Positions 23,347 through 32,756 are shown, counted from the stretch's first letter. The stretch is DNA of 53,895 nucleotides from Candidatus Didemnitutus sp. (GCA_023701285.1 JAMPXH010000013.1:1-53895), one strand, 5' to 3'. The notes: generated by a model not told the origin, from the letters alone. Made by a program: numbers and translations.

Positions 23347-24447
23347 TTAGTCGACGAACCCGCGGAAGGCGGGTTCGGGCTTCTTGGCGGCCCGCGCGCG
23401 GCGCACCGGCTTCAAGGGGGCGGCGGCCTGTTTCGTCGGCAGCGTGTAGCCTTCGCGGCGGTGGCTGTCGACGAGCACCACCTTGGGGCTTTCCGGCACG
23501 CCGGTGAGATTCAGGTTGAGCATCGTCAACACCTGCTTGAGCGCCTCGCGCCCCACGAGGTTGTAGCGATGGTCCGCCCCGGCGGCGTCGGTCGGGGATT
23601 GGGAGACGTCGATGCTGGCGAAGGCGACGTCGCGCGGCACGCGGAGGCCGATCTCCTGCAGCGTGGCGAAGACGGAACCGGCGCTGATGATGGCCTCGGG
23701 TCGGTAGCGATCGAACCAGCGGCGGAGATTCTCCGGCGTGATCTGCACCTTGGGCAGCACGGGAATGCGCTCGGCCGACGAGATCTTGGACTGCCAGTAG
23801 AGAAACGACGAGGTGAAGAGCTTCTGGCCGATGCCGCCCTCGCCGTAGGTCATGACCAGCCCCACGCGGTGGTAACCGCGCTCGGTGCAGTCCGCGATCA
23901 GTTCGTCCATCATCTGCAGGTAGTCGGGGCAGGCACGGTGCAGGCGCGGCTCGATGATGCTGTAGCCGGCGGTCGCGACGCAGAGCCCGGTGCAGTCGAA
24001 ATTGATCCGCGCCACGCCGCTGGCGCAGGGAGCGATGAGCACCCCCTTCACGCCGCGGGCGAGCAGGATCTGGCGCACGCGGCGCGGCGACATGCCCGGA
24101 TCGGTGAGGTGAAAGACATCGAGCCCGAACCCGGCGACGGCGGCGATCTCCCGCGCGCCCTCGATCAGACCCTGGATCGGCGGGTAATGTGCCAGCTGCT
24201 CGCGCGTCAGTTCGGGGATGATCATCGCGATGGTGGAGGAGGCGCGCTGCGGACGCGCCGTGCGCAGGTGCTCCATCAGCTCGGTGATGCGCGGATCGCG
24301 CCGGTAGCCGAGTTCCTCCGCGATCTTGAGCACGGCGTCGCGGCGGTCCGCGGAGATCTTGGGGCTGTTGCGCAGGGCGAGCGAAACCGCGGAGACAGAG
24401 ACTCCCGCAGCCCGGGCCACATCGCGCATGCTCACTTGGTAAGACAC
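23347..24447 (-). CDS. LacI-family transcriptional repressor
   Basis: 366 residues. I take the GTG at 24447 as start, because it gives (M)SYQVSMRDVARAAGVS, matching the usual 'VTIKDVA' start of LacI proteins; the ATG at 24429 would cut the first helix. The helix-turn-helix is VARAAGVSVSAVSLALR (about residues 10-27), followed by LKIAEELGYRRDPRITELMEHLRTAR, a non-standard hinge helix. A periplasmic-binding-protein-like core with an effector cleft follows (VKGVLIAP, PEAIISAGSVFATLQEIGLRVPRDVAFASID). A palindrome GTCAACGGTGGACC lies 31 bp upstream, suggesting autoregulation. Similar sites precede most units here, so this is the likely locus regulator. The effector is unknown; rhamnose or an oligosaccharide is an inference. 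Confidence 0.9.
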   Translation of the reverse strand: MSYQVSMRDVARAAGVSVSAVSLALRNSPKISADRRDAVLKIAEELGYRRDPRITELMEHLRTARPQRASSTIAMIIPELTREQLAHYPPIQGLIEGAREIAAVAGFGLDVFHLTDPGMSPRRVRQILLARGVKGVLIAPCASGVARINFDCTGLCVATAGYSIIEPRLHRACPDYLQMMDELIADCTERGYHRVGLVMTYGEGGIGQKLFTSSFLYWQSKISSAERIPVLPKVQITPENLRRWFDRYRPEAIISAGSVFATLQEIGLRVPRDVAFASIDVSQSPTDAAGADHRYNLVGREALKQVLTMLNLNLTGVPESPKVVLVDSHRREGYTLPTKQAAAPLKPVRRARAAKKPEPAFRGFVD

Positions 24448-24477
24448 GCGCGGATTGCGGCGGGACGAGGCGCGAAA

Positions 24478-24491
24478 GTCAACGGTGGACC
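24478..24491. promoter_or_regulatory. Operator 5: GTCAACGGTGGACC upstream of the LacI gene
   Basis: It differs from GTCAACGGTTGACC at one position. It lies 31 bp upstream of the LacI start and 154 bp upstream of galK on the other strand, so it could serve autoregulation and galK control. Confidence 0.6.
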
Positions 24492-24645
24492 GATTTGCGG
24501 CCGGCGAATGCCCTGAGCAGGGTCGGAACAGTCCATCCCGAGTGAAAAACGTGCGTGCGATGACGCACGCCGCTGCGCCGCGTGGCACAAATGGGTTTGC
24601 CGCTGTCGCGCGCTTGCGTGCGAATCGCGCGCCGCTTTTCCCATC

Positions 24646-25794
24646 ATGGAACACCCCTCGCTACAGGAGACTTTCACCCGGGTTTATGGCCGTCCGGCCA
24701 CCGTCGTCGCGCGCGCCCCCGGGCGCATCGAGTTCGTGGGCAACCACACCGACTACAACGGCGGCGAGGTGCTGGGCGCGGCGATCGACCGCTTCGTCTG
24801 GGTCGCCGCGGCGGAGAACGACACCGGCCGCTGCCGCTTCCACACCGTGGGCGGCGAGAATGTCGTCGAGTGGTCGCCGGAGATCGCCGCGCGCCCGGCT
24901 GGCGACGAGGCCTGGATCAATTACCCGCTCGGAGTGTGGCACAGCTTGGCTGACTTCGGCTTGGCGCGTCCGGCCGGCTTCGACGTCGTCGTCGCGGCCG
25001 ATCTGCCGGCGGGCGCCGGCTTGAGCAGCAGCGCGGCGCTCGAACTGGCCACCGCGCTCGCCCTGCTCGCGCTGGCCCGCACCGCGATCCCGGGCAAGGA
25101 CGTGCTGGCGAAGATCGCGCGGCACGCGGAGAACCGCTACGTCGGCGTGCCCTGCGGCATCCTCGACCAGGGCACGAGCGCGCACGGCGAGGCCGGCCGG
25201 CTCGTGCGGATCGACTGCCGCGGTCCGCGTTTCTCGCTCGTGCCGTTGCCGGCGGGTCTGACGCTGTGGGTCTTCAACACGCGCGAGAAGCACGCGCTGG
25301 TCGACGGCATGTATGCGACGCGGCACCGCGAGTGTCTCGAGGCCGCGCGCCTGCTCGGCGTGGAATTGCTGTGCGACCTGCAACCGGGCCCGGCGCTGGA
25401 CACCCGGCTGGCCGCGCTACCGGAAAATCTCCGTCGGCGCGCGCGCCACGTCATCGAGGAGCACGATCGCGTGGGCCGCGTCGTCGCCGCCCTCCAGCGG
25501 GGCGAGATCCGCACCGTGGGCGAACTGCTTTTCGCCTCGCACGCCAGTTCGCGCGACTTGTTCGAGAACAGCACGCCGGCGCTCGACACCTTGGTGGAAC
25601 TGCTGCGCACGCAGCGCGGCGTCATCGGCGCGCGCCTGACCGGCGGCGGCTTCGGCGGCGCCGTGATGGCGCTGACGGACGACAGCTTCACGCCGGCGGA
25701 TGCCGCGATCGTGCAGCGCGCCTACGCGACGCGGCACAGCCGCGAGCCGGAAGTCATCAAGCTCGCCGTCGCCGACGGGGCGTGCCTGCTCTGA
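24646..25794 (+). CDS. galK: Galactokinase
   Basis: A 382-residue cytoplasmic GHMP kinase, first step of the Leloir pathway: galactose + ATP to galactose-1-phosphate. The galactokinase signature is G26-R-I-E-F-V-G-N33-H34-T-D36-Y-N-G-G40. The phosphate loop LPAGAGLSSSAAL starts near 121, the catalytic Asp is D174 in VPCGILDQ, and the third GHMP motif LTGGGFGG lies near 330. Position 33 is Asn where most galactokinases have Glu (GEHTDY). The length is normal. It is divergent from the LacI gene and alone on its strand up to the 340-bp gap. It shows that galactose is one product of the degraded polymer; galT and galE are not in the window. Confidence 0.93.
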   Translation: MEHPSLQETFTRVYGRPATVVARAPGRIEFVGNHTDYNGGEVLGAAIDRFVWVAAAENDTGRCRFHTVGGENVVEWSPEIAARPAGDEAWINYPLGVWHSLADFGLARPAGFDVVVAADLPAGAGLSSSAALELATALALLALARTAIPGKDVLAKIARHAENRYVGVPCGILDQGTSAHGEAGRLVRIDCRGPRFSLVPLPAGLTLWVFNTREKHALVDGMYATRHRECLEAARLLGVELLCDLQPGPALDTRLAALPENLRRRARHVIEEHDRVGRVVAALQRGEIRTVGELLFASHASSRDLFENSTPALDTLVELLRTQRGVIGARLTGGGFGGAVMALTDDSFTPADAAIVQRAYATRHSREPEVIKLAVADGACLL

Positions 25795-25859
25795 TCGCGT
25801 CCGTGTCGCGTGGATGCCGGGCCGCATCCGGGATGCGCAGCGGGGCGGGTGGGGCGTTC

Positions 25860-25874
25860 GGTCAACTGTTCACC
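25860..25874. promoter_or_regulatory. Operator 6 (distal): GGTCAACTGTTCACC
   Basis: One mismatch to GGTCAACTGTTGACC. It lies 260 bp upstream of the B2 start and 202 bp (216 bp centre to centre) before the proximal operator. Confidence 0.6.
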
Positions 25875-26075
25875 CTGAGGCCCGTTGCCCCGGTGCGGGC
25901 GGGCTGGCGTTATCGTTTCGTTTTGCTGTCCTCAGGTCCGTCGGGTGCCCCAGTTTACGCCCGCCGGCCCGCCTCCCAACTCCCGGTTCAGTCCTGCTTT
26001 TGCCCATGTGGTTTCCACGTCTGTTCGTCCCGCCCTTCCGCTCGATCTGCGTTGCTTCCGACGGTGCCCGCTTGA

Positions 26076-26090
26076 GGTGGACTGTTGACC
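26076..26090. promoter_or_regulatory. Operator 7 (proximal): GGTGGACTGTTGACC
   Basis: The right half is perfect and the left half has two changes (CA to GG). It is 44 bp upstream of the B2 start. With the distal site it could form a repression loop over the promoter of the nine-gene operon. Confidence 0.6.
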
Positions 26091-26134
26091 GAGCCCCGGC
26101 TCGTCGTCCGGCCCGGAATGAGAAGGCTCGGGGC

Positions 26135-29008
26135 ATGCGCTTGTCCTTGGCTACCTTCCTCTTGCTGGGCATCGGCTGGACCGTGCCGGCGATGGCGGGT
26201 TCGGAGTTGGCGAATGCGCGCTACGCGCTCGCGCTCGCGGACGATGGTGCGTTGCAGGTGACACCGCGCGGCGCGGCCCCGCTCGTTTTCCAGCCTGAGT
26301 TCACCGTGCTCGTCACGCGCACCGACCCGAAGCTGGCCATGCGCCCCAGCGGCGCGAAGGAGATTTCCTACAACGTCGCCACGTGGGAAACGGCCGGCGC
26401 GCCCGCGCAGGCGGAGCTGAAGACGGTGAAACGCTCGAACGCCCAGGGCGGCGACGGCTTCGACGACCGCATCCTCGACGGCTCCACGAAATCGCGCACG
26501 GCGAACCTCTTCGCGTCGGCCCCGGCGGTGACGCTGCGCGCCCAAGCTTGGGAGCAGACCGCGGCGGGCATCCGCTACACTTTTGCCGAAAACGCCGACT
26601 TTGCGCTCGCGGCCACGGTCACGCTGCCCGCGGCGGAACCGGCCGAGCCGGTGCTGACCTTCACGCTGACACCGAAGTCGGCCGCCTTTTTCTCCGTCGG
26701 CTTCACCGGCGCGCCGGTCACGGCGCTGGCGGACGCGGCCGAGATCTGGCAGCCGTTCCTCTGGCAGGAGAAGCGTTTCCCGGTGCAGTCGTTCCTCACC
26801 GCGGCGTTCCAGTGTCCGGTGCCCGCGACCTTCGTGCGCCGGGGTGGCACGGTGTCGGGCGTGGTGGTCGACGTCGACGAGTTCCCGTTCAACCCGCTGC
26901 CGATGCTCGAGAACAGCCGCTTCGGCGTGGCGTTGCGCACGCCCGACGGCGCGGCGCGCCCGATGGTCTTCGCGCCCGTGCTCGGCGGCGCCGGCTCGCG
27001 CCGCGCGGTGGGCGAGGCGTTCAGCCTGAAGCTCCGGCTCTATGCGGCGCCGGCGGCGGACATCACCGCCGCCTACGAGGATGTCGCGCGCCGCCTCTAC
27101 GGGTTCCACGATTACCGTTCGAACGCCATCACCTCGATCAACCAGACGCTCGACCACATGATCGACTACGGGATGAGCCGCTACAGCTGGTTCATCGACG
27201 ACCTGAAGGGCTGCGCGTATTCGACCGACGTGCCCGGCGCGGTGAAGAACGTCTCCGCGCTCAACCCGCTCAACCTCGCCCTCGTGGCCGACGACGAGCG
27301 CATCTTCCAGCAGCGCGCCTATCCGATCGTCGAGTATCTCCTCTCGCGCGAGAAGTTCCTGTTCTCGCTCGACCCCGAGCAGAAGATCCAGAGTCCGTCC
27401 CGCGCGCTCAAGGGCCCGGCCTCGCCGATCAGCGAACTCACCACGCTCTACGGCATCACCGACGGCGCCACGCCCGTCTTCCGCCTGCTCGCCGAGCGGC
27501 TGCTGACGCAGACGCGCACACTCAACCTCGACGACGTCTCGCCCGGCGATACCTGGCCCAACAACCTCCAGCTCTACCGCTCGACCGGCGAGCCGCGCTA
27601 TCTCGCCAAGGCCCGCGCCGGCGCGGACGACTACATCGCCACGCGCCTCGTGCCCGGGGCGCAGACCTTCGACCAAGGCGCGTTTTTCTGGACGGCCTTC
27701 GCGCCGAAGTGGATCGACCTCTTCGAGCTGTTCGAGGCCACGCAGGACCGCCGCTACCTCGAGGCCGCCCGGCTCGGGGCGCGCCGCTTCGCGATGTTCA
27801 CCTGGGCCTCGCCGCGCATCCCGGACGAGAGCGTCACGGTCAACCCCGGCGGCAACGCGCCCGTCTACTGGTATTTGAAGAGCAAGGGCCACAAGCCCAT
27901 GCACGCCCCCGAGGAGTCCGTGCCCGCGTGGCGCCTGTCCGAGATCGGTCTCACGCCCGAGTCCTCGGGCACGATGTCCGGCCACCGCGCCATCTTCATG
28001 GCGAATCACGCGCCGTGGATGCTCCGCATCGCCGCGCTCACCGGCGACACCTTCCTGCACGACGTCGCGCGCTCCGCCGTGATCGGCCGTTACCGCAACT
28101 TCCCCGGCTACCACATCAACACCGCGCGCACGACGATCTACGAGCAGGCCGACTACCCGCTGCGTGCGCACGACGAGCTGAGCGTGAATTCCTTCCACTA
28201 TAACCACATCTGGCCGCACATGAGCATCCTGCTCGACTACCTCGTCACGGATGCGTTCGCGCGGTCGAAGGGCGAGATCGATTTCCCGTCGCGCTTCATC
28301 GAGGGCTACGCGTATTTGCAGAGCAAGTTCTACGGCGACCGCCCGGGCAAGTTCCACGGCTTCACCGACGCAACGCTCTGGATGCCGCAGCGGCTCCTCC
28401 AGGTCGGCGACGTCGAGCTGAACTACCTCACGGCGCGCGGCGAAGGGCGTTTCTACATCGCCTTTACCAACCAGTCGCGTGCGGCCGTGACCACCGAGGT
28501 CGCGTTCAATCCCGACGTGCTCCCGGCGGCGGGGCAGGGCACCTACCGCGTGAAACTGATCGCCGACGGCCAGCCGGCCGGCGAGACGACGCTCACGGGC
28601 GGCAAGTTCCGTGTCACCGTCGCCCCGATGGGCCTCACCGCCGTCGTGATCGAAGGCCTGACGGTCGCGCCGAAATTCCAGCACAAGCTCCTCGCCACCG
28701 CGCCTGCGCAGGCATGGAAGCAGGACTACGCCGAGCTGCCCTGGGGCAACGCCCGCGCGATGATCCTCAACTTCGGCCCCGCGGCGAAGACCGCCTACGT
28801 TTACCTGCAGGCCGACGACGCCAAGTTCAAGGAGGTCACGCTCCACTACAGCATCGGCGGAAAGAAGGCCGAGGTCACCGATGCGGCCTATCCCTTCGAG
28901 TTCACCGTGCCGCTGCCGGCGGACGCGACCTCGTTCCGCTTCCAACTCACGGGTCTCACGGTGGACGGCCGCCGCCCGGGTTCTTCCTACGTCACGCTGG
29001 AGAAGTAA
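26135..29008 (+). CDS. Large secreted beta-sandwich/alpha-toroid protein B2, function unknown
   Basis: 957 residues from the ATG at 26135, which gives signal peptide MRLSLATFLLLGIGWTVPAMA. It is the closest relative of B1, and first gene of the nine-gene operon. N-terminal beta region ARYALALADDG and FQPEFTVLV; then NSRFGVALRTPDG. The helical core contains SVPAWRLSEIGLTPESSGT, GHRAIFMANHAPWML, IGRYRNFPGYHINTARTT, YNHIWPHM and DYLVTDAFARSKGEIDFPSR. The C-terminal beta part contains YGDRPGKF, LWMPQR and IAFTNQS. No CAZy family could be assigned. Shared His/Tyr/Arg/Asn positions are candidates for an active site (inference). Translation of the next gene is likely coupled: only 4 bp separate them. 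Confidence 0.82.
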   Translation: MRLSLATFLLLGIGWTVPAMAGSELANARYALALADDGALQVTPRGAAPLVFQPEFTVLVTRTDPKLAMRPSGAKEISYNVATWETAGAPAQAELKTVKRSNAQGGDGFDDRILDGSTKSRTANLFASAPAVTLRAQAWEQTAAGIRYTFAENADFALAATVTLPAAEPAEPVLTFTLTPKSAAFFSVGFTGAPVTALADAAEIWQPFLWQEKRFPVQSFLTAAFQCPVPATFVRRGGTVSGVVVDVDEFPFNPLPMLENSRFGVALRTPDGAARPMVFAPVLGGAGSRRAVGEAFSLKLRLYAAPAADITAAYEDVARRLYGFHDYRSNAITSINQTLDHMIDYGMSRYSWFIDDLKGCAYSTDVPGAVKNVSALNPLNLALVADDERIFQQRAYPIVEYLLSREKFLFSLDPEQKIQSPSRALKGPASPISELTTLYGITDGATPVFRLLAERLLTQTRTLNLDDVSPGDTWPNNLQLYRSTGEPRYLAKARAGADDYIATRLVPGAQTFDQGAFFWTAFAPKWIDLFELFEATQDRRYLEAARLGARRFAMFTWASPRIPDESVTVNPGGNAPVYWYLKSKGHKPMHAPEESVPAWRLSEIGLTPESSGTMSGHRAIFMANHAPWMLRIAALTGDTFLHDVARSAVIGRYRNFPGYHINTARTTIYEQADYPLRAHDELSVNSFHYNHIWPHMSILLDYLVTDAFARSKGEIDFPSRFIEGYAYLQSKFYGDRPGKFHGFTDATLWMPQRLLQVGDVELNYLTARGEGRFYIAFTNQSRAAVTTEVAFNPDVLPAAGQGTYRVKLIADGQPAGETTLTGGKFRVTVAPMGLTAVVIEGLTVAPKFQHKLLATAPAQAWKQDYAELPWGNARAMILNFGPAAKTAYVYLQADDAKFKEVTLHYSIGGKKAEVTDAAYPFEFTVPLPADATSFRFQLTGLTVDGRRPGSSYVTLEK

Positions 29009-29012
29009 TCCC

Positions 29013-30425
29013 ATGCGCAAGATTCCGCATTTCCGTTGGTGGATCATCACGCTGGTGTTCCTCGCCGCCGTGTTGAACTACGTCGACCGGCAGGTCCTCT
29101 CGGCGCTCGCGCCGACGATCCAGAAGGATCTCGGGATGACCGACCGCGACTACGCGAACATCGTCAACATCTTCCTCGTCGCCTACACGATTGCCTACCT
29201 CGTGTCGGGCAAACTCGTGGACATGCTCGGCACGCGCGTGGGCATGGTGCTCTTCGTCGGGTGGTGGTCCGTGGCCAACATGCTCACGGCGGCGGCGCAG
29301 GGCGTGCGCTCGATGGGCGGCTACCGTTTCGCCCTCGGCCTCGGCGAGGCGGGTGTCTGGCCGGCCGCCTCGAAGGTCGTGTCCGAGTGGTTCCCCGCGC
29401 GCGAGCGAGCGCTGGCCATCGGCGTCTACACCATGGGCGCCACGATCGGGGCCACGGTCGCGCCCTACATCGTCATCCCGCTGGCGGCGTATCCTTACGC
29501 GGAGAAATTGCCCTTCCTCAACGACCTGATCGGCCACGGCATCGGCTGGCGCATGGCTTTCATCATCACGGGCGCTCTCGGCTTGGTCTGGCTCATCCCG
29601 TGGCTCTGGTTCTACCGCCAGCCCCGCGAGAGCAAGCTGGTCACGGACAAGGAGCTGCAGTTGCTCGACGAATCCGCGGCCGCCGAGGCCAAGGCCGGCG
29701 GCGTGACGGCCGGCGCTGCGTGGACGTGGAAGCAGGTTTTCACCAGCAAGGTCGTGTGGCTGCTGCTCATCGGCCGCCTCATTACCGATCCGGTCTGGTA
29801 TTTCTATCAGTTCTGGTTCCCGAAATACTTGAATGCCGAGCGCGGCTTCGAACAGGGCCAGCTCACGATCACGTGGGTGGTCTACGCCGCGGCCGGCGTC
29901 GGCAGCCTCCTCGGCGGCTGGCTCTCGGGCGTGCTGGTGAAGCGCGGCATCGCCCCCGCGCGGAGCCGCCTCTGGGTGATGCTCGGTTGCGCGTGCCTGC
30001 TGCCGGTCTCGCCCTTCATCGCCAAGGCCGCGGGCGTGAACGTCGCCCTCACGCTCACCGTCGTCGCCGTCTTCGCCTCGCTGGCCTGGCTGATCAACAT
30101 CAGCTCGCTCGTCGTCGACGTCGTGCCCAAGGCCTGCCTCGGCACGGTGTTCAGCGTCGTCGCCGCGGGCAGCACCGTCGGCGGCATCCTCATGAACACG
30201 CTCGTCGCGTCGATGGTGTCGTCCGGCCCGCTGACCAAGCCCGCCGGCTTCCTCGACCAGGCCGTCCACTCCGTGCTCGGCCCCGTGCTCGATGCCGTCC
30301 ACGGCACCGGCTACGCGCAATGGTTCCTCATCATGGCCTGCCTGCATCCGATCGCGTGGGCGATGCTCTACTTCGGCGGCGTGCACCGCACCGCGCCCAA
30401 GACCCCCGCTCCCGCCGCCGCGTAA
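29013..30425 (+). CDS. MFS transporter, hexuronate (ExuT-like) type
   Basis: 470 residues, about twelve membrane segments. The N-terminus RWWIITLVFLAAVLNYVDRQ, the motif GKLVDMLGTRVG, and GEAGVWPAASKVVSEWFPARERALA are characteristic of the anion:cation symporter branch that includes the hexuronate carrier ExuT. Proton-coupled import of glucuronate, galacturonate or a small uronide is the likely role. The ATG at 29013 has a good Shine-Dalgarno (GGAGAAG, at the end of the upstream gene). Being second in an operon of extracellular enzymes, it supports a uronic acid in the substrate. Other ACS members carry aldonates, so the sugar is not certain. Confidence 0.88.
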   Translation: MRKIPHFRWWIITLVFLAAVLNYVDRQVLSALAPTIQKDLGMTDRDYANIVNIFLVAYTIAYLVSGKLVDMLGTRVGMVLFVGWWSVANMLTAAAQGVRSMGGYRFALGLGEAGVWPAASKVVSEWFPARERALAIGVYTMGATIGATVAPYIVIPLAAYPYAEKLPFLNDLIGHGIGWRMAFIITGALGLVWLIPWLWFYRQPRESKLVTDKELQLLDESAAAEAKAGGVTAGAAWTWKQVFTSKVVWLLLIGRLITDPVWYFYQFWFPKYLNAERGFEQGQLTITWVVYAAAGVGSLLGGWLSGVLVKRGIAPARSRLWVMLGCACLLPVSPFIAKAAGVNVALTLTVVAVFASLAWLINISSLVVDVVPKACLGTVFSVVAAGSTVGGILMNTLVASMVSSGPLTKPAGFLDQAVHSVLGPVLDAVHGTGYAQWFLIMACLHPIAWAMLYFGGVHRTAPKTPAPAAA

Positions 30426-30467
30426 TCCCGCGCTACGGCTCTCCGCTCCCTTTCGCCACTCTCCGTC

Positions 30468-32756
30468 ATGCAAATCGAATCTCCCGTCTCACACCGTGAG
30501 CTCCAACGCGTCTGCCTTTCCCCCGACCTCGCGGTCGTGGGCGGAGGGTTGAGCGGCGCCTGCTGCGCGATCACCGCTGCGCGCGCCGGGCTCAAGGTCG
30601 TGCTGGTCCAGGACCGCCCCGTGCTCGGCGGCAATGCCTCCAGCGAGGTCCGCCTCTGGATCCTCGGCGCCACCTCGCACATGGGGAACAACAACCGTTG
30701 GGCCCGCGAAGGCGGTGTGATCGACGAACTGCTCGTCGAGAACACCTACCGCAACCGCGAGGGCAATCCCTACATCCTCGACACCATCCTCCTCGAGAAG
30801 GTCGTCGCCGAGCCCAACATCACGCTCCTGCTCAACACCGCCGTCTTCGAACTCACCAAGGGCGAAGACGACACCATCAAGAGCGTCCGCGCGTTCTGTT
30901 CGCAAAATTCAACCCGCTACGAGATTTCCGCGCCGCTGTTCTGCGACGCCTCCGGCGACGGCGTCGTCGGCTTCATGGCCGGCGCGGCCTTCCGCATGGG
31001 GGCGGAGGCGAAGGACGAGTTCGGTGAGAAGTTTGCGCCGTCGAAGGAATACGGCGAACTTCTCGGCCACTCGCTCTACTTCTATTCCAAGGACGCGGGC
31101 CGCCCGGTGAAGTTCACGCCGCCGGCCTACGCGCTGAAGGACATCACCAAGATCCCGCGCTACCGCTCGTTCAACGCCAAGGATTTCGGCTGCCGCCTCT
31201 GGTGGGTCGAATACGGCGGCCGGCTCGACACCGTGCACGCCACCGAGGACATCAAGTGGGAACTCTGGCGCGTCATCTACGGCGTGTGGAACCACATCAA
31301 GAACTCCGGCCAGTTTCCGGAGGCCGAGAACCTCACGCTCGAGTGGGTCGGCACCATCCCCGGCAAGCGCGAGAGCCGCCGCTTCGAGGGCGACTACATC
31401 CTGCGCCAGCAGGACGTGGTCGAACAGCGTGCGCACGAGGACGCGGTCGCCTTCGGCGGCTGGTCGATCGACCTGCACCCGGCCGACGGCGTCTTCAGCG
31501 AGAAGCCCGGCTGCAACCAGTGGCACGCCAAGGGCGTTTATCAGATCCCGTATCGCACGCTCTACAGCCGCAACATCCCCAATCTCTTCCTCGCCGGCCG
31601 CATCATCAGCGCGACGCACGTCGCCTTCGGCTCCAGCCGCGTGATGGCCACCTGCGCCCACATCGGCCAGGCCGTCGGCCTCGCCGCCGCCGAGTGCCGC
31701 CGCGCCGGCGTCGCCCCGCGTGCGCTCACCGAGCCCGCGCGCATGCGCCAGCTCCAGCGTGCCCTCCTGCGCACGGGCCAGCACATCCCCGGCCTGCGCC
31801 TCCAGGATGCCGAGGACCTCGCGCCGCGCGCGACGTTGTCGGCCTCGAGTGAGTTCAAACTCGGGGCGCTCGCGCCCGACGGTCCGCTCGTGAAACTCAC
31901 GGACGGCTGGGCCATGATGCTGCCGGTCCACGCCGGCACGTCGCTCAATCTCACGCTCCTCGCCGATGTCGCCGCCGCTGCGGACCTCCGCGTCGAGTTG
32001 CGCCAGAGCGACCGCGCCGACAACCACACGCCCAACGTCACGCTGGAAACGATCCGACTTCCGTTGCAACCCGGAGCAAGCCAGCCGCTGCGCCTGCCGT
32101 TCCGCCACGTCTTCACCGACGAGCGCTACGCCTTCGTCTGCTTCTTCGGCAACGGCGACATCAGCCTCCGCTGCACCGAGCAGCGTCTCACCGGGGTGCT
32201 TTCGCTCTGCCATACGGTCAACCTCGCGGTGGCGAAATCCGCCGTGCAGCAGCCGACCGAAGACATCGGCGTCGACACCTTCGAGTTCTGGCAGCCGAAG
32301 CGCCGTCCCGCCGGACACAACCTCGCGCTCGCGCTCGCGCAGCCGCTGGAATGCTTCGGTGCGGCCAACGTCGTCAACGGCGTCGCCCGTCCCACCACGC
32401 AGCCCAACGCCTGGGTCGCGGATCTCGCTGACGAGCGCCCGGCGCTCACGCTGCGCTGGTCGCAGCCGCAGACGATCGCGCGCGTGGAGCTGATGTTCGA
32501 CACGGATTACGACCACCCGATGGAATCGGTGCTCTGGGGGCATCCTGAGGATCGCATGCCCTTCTGCGTGCCGGCCTACCGTGTGCTCGACGAGGCGGGC
32601 AATGTGCTCGCGTCTGCGACCGGCCACTATCAGACCCGCGCCAGCCTCGTGCTGCCGCAGCCGGTGAAAACCTCCGCGCTCCGCATCGAGCTCGAACGCC
32701 CCGCGGCCCACATCCCCGCGGCGCTCTTCGAGGTGCGCTGCTACGCCTCGGCCTGA
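30468..32756 (+). CDS. FAD-dependent oxidoreductase with C-terminal beta-sandwich domain
   Basis: 762 residues, no signal peptide, so cytoplasmic. The N-terminal Rossmann fold has the dinucleotide motif V-V-G25-G-G27-L-S-G30. Then RPVLGGNASSEVRLW (from about residue 50) matches the FAD_oxidored type of flavoprotein. Family segments ISAPLFCDASGDGVVGFMAG, WVGTIPGKRESRRFEGDYIL and NLFLAGRIISATHVAFGSSRVMATCAHIG are clear. From about residue 460 a second part looks beta-rich and ends in a discoidin-like piece (LRWSQPQTIARVELMFDTDYDHP). Flavoproteins of this kind occur often in sugar loci of Bacteroidota and Verrucomicrobiota without a settled substrate. Oxidation of a sugar or uronide product is possible. 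It lies 42 bp after the MFS gene. Confidence 0.85.
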   Translation: MQIESPVSHRELQRVCLSPDLAVVGGGLSGACCAITAARAGLKVVLVQDRPVLGGNASSEVRLWILGATSHMGNNNRWAREGGVIDELLVENTYRNREGNPYILDTILLEKVVAEPNITLLLNTAVFELTKGEDDTIKSVRAFCSQNSTRYEISAPLFCDASGDGVVGFMAGAAFRMGAEAKDEFGEKFAPSKEYGELLGHSLYFYSKDAGRPVKFTPPAYALKDITKIPRYRSFNAKDFGCRLWWVEYGGRLDTVHATEDIKWELWRVIYGVWNHIKNSGQFPEAENLTLEWVGTIPGKRESRRFEGDYILRQQDVVEQRAHEDAVAFGGWSIDLHPADGVFSEKPGCNQWHAKGVYQIPYRTLYSRNIPNLFLAGRIISATHVAFGSSRVMATCAHIGQAVGLAAAECRRAGVAPRALTEPARMRQLQRALLRTGQHIPGLRLQDAEDLAPRATLSASSEFKLGALAPDGPLVKLTDGWAMMLPVHAGTSLNLTLLADVAAAADLRVELRQSDRADNHTPNVTLETIRLPLQPGASQPLRLPFRHVFTDERYAFVCFFGNGDISLRCTEQRLTGVLSLCHTVNLAVAKSAVQQPTEDIGVDTFEFWQPKRRPAGHNLALALAQPLECFGAANVVNGVARPTTQPNAWVADLADERPALTLRWSQPQTIARVELMFDTDYDHPMESVLWGHPEDRMPFCVPAYRVLDEAGNVLASATGHYQTRASLVLPQPVKTSALRIELERPAAHIPAALFEVRCYASA

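Larger units (their letters stand above)
25795..26134. other. 340-bp intergenic region holding two operators
   Basis: Between galK and B2. A frame open through this stretch would extend B2 upstream by 145 codons, but it lacks a signal peptide and reads like non-coding sequence, so I treat it as a promoter region. Besides the two operators (25860 and 26076) I see a purine-rich GAGAAGG about 10 bp before the B2 ATG as a plausible ribosome binding site. Confidence 0.7.

Noticed and set aside
25700-26134. In-frame upstream extension of B2 from 25700
   Set aside because: It overlaps the galK end, has no signal peptide at its start and contains both operators; the ATG at 26135 gives a normal signal peptide.
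25988-29050. A ~1020-codon minus-strand frame opposite B2
   Set aside because: Composition is that of an antisense shadow; B2 is supported by B1 homology and a signal peptide.
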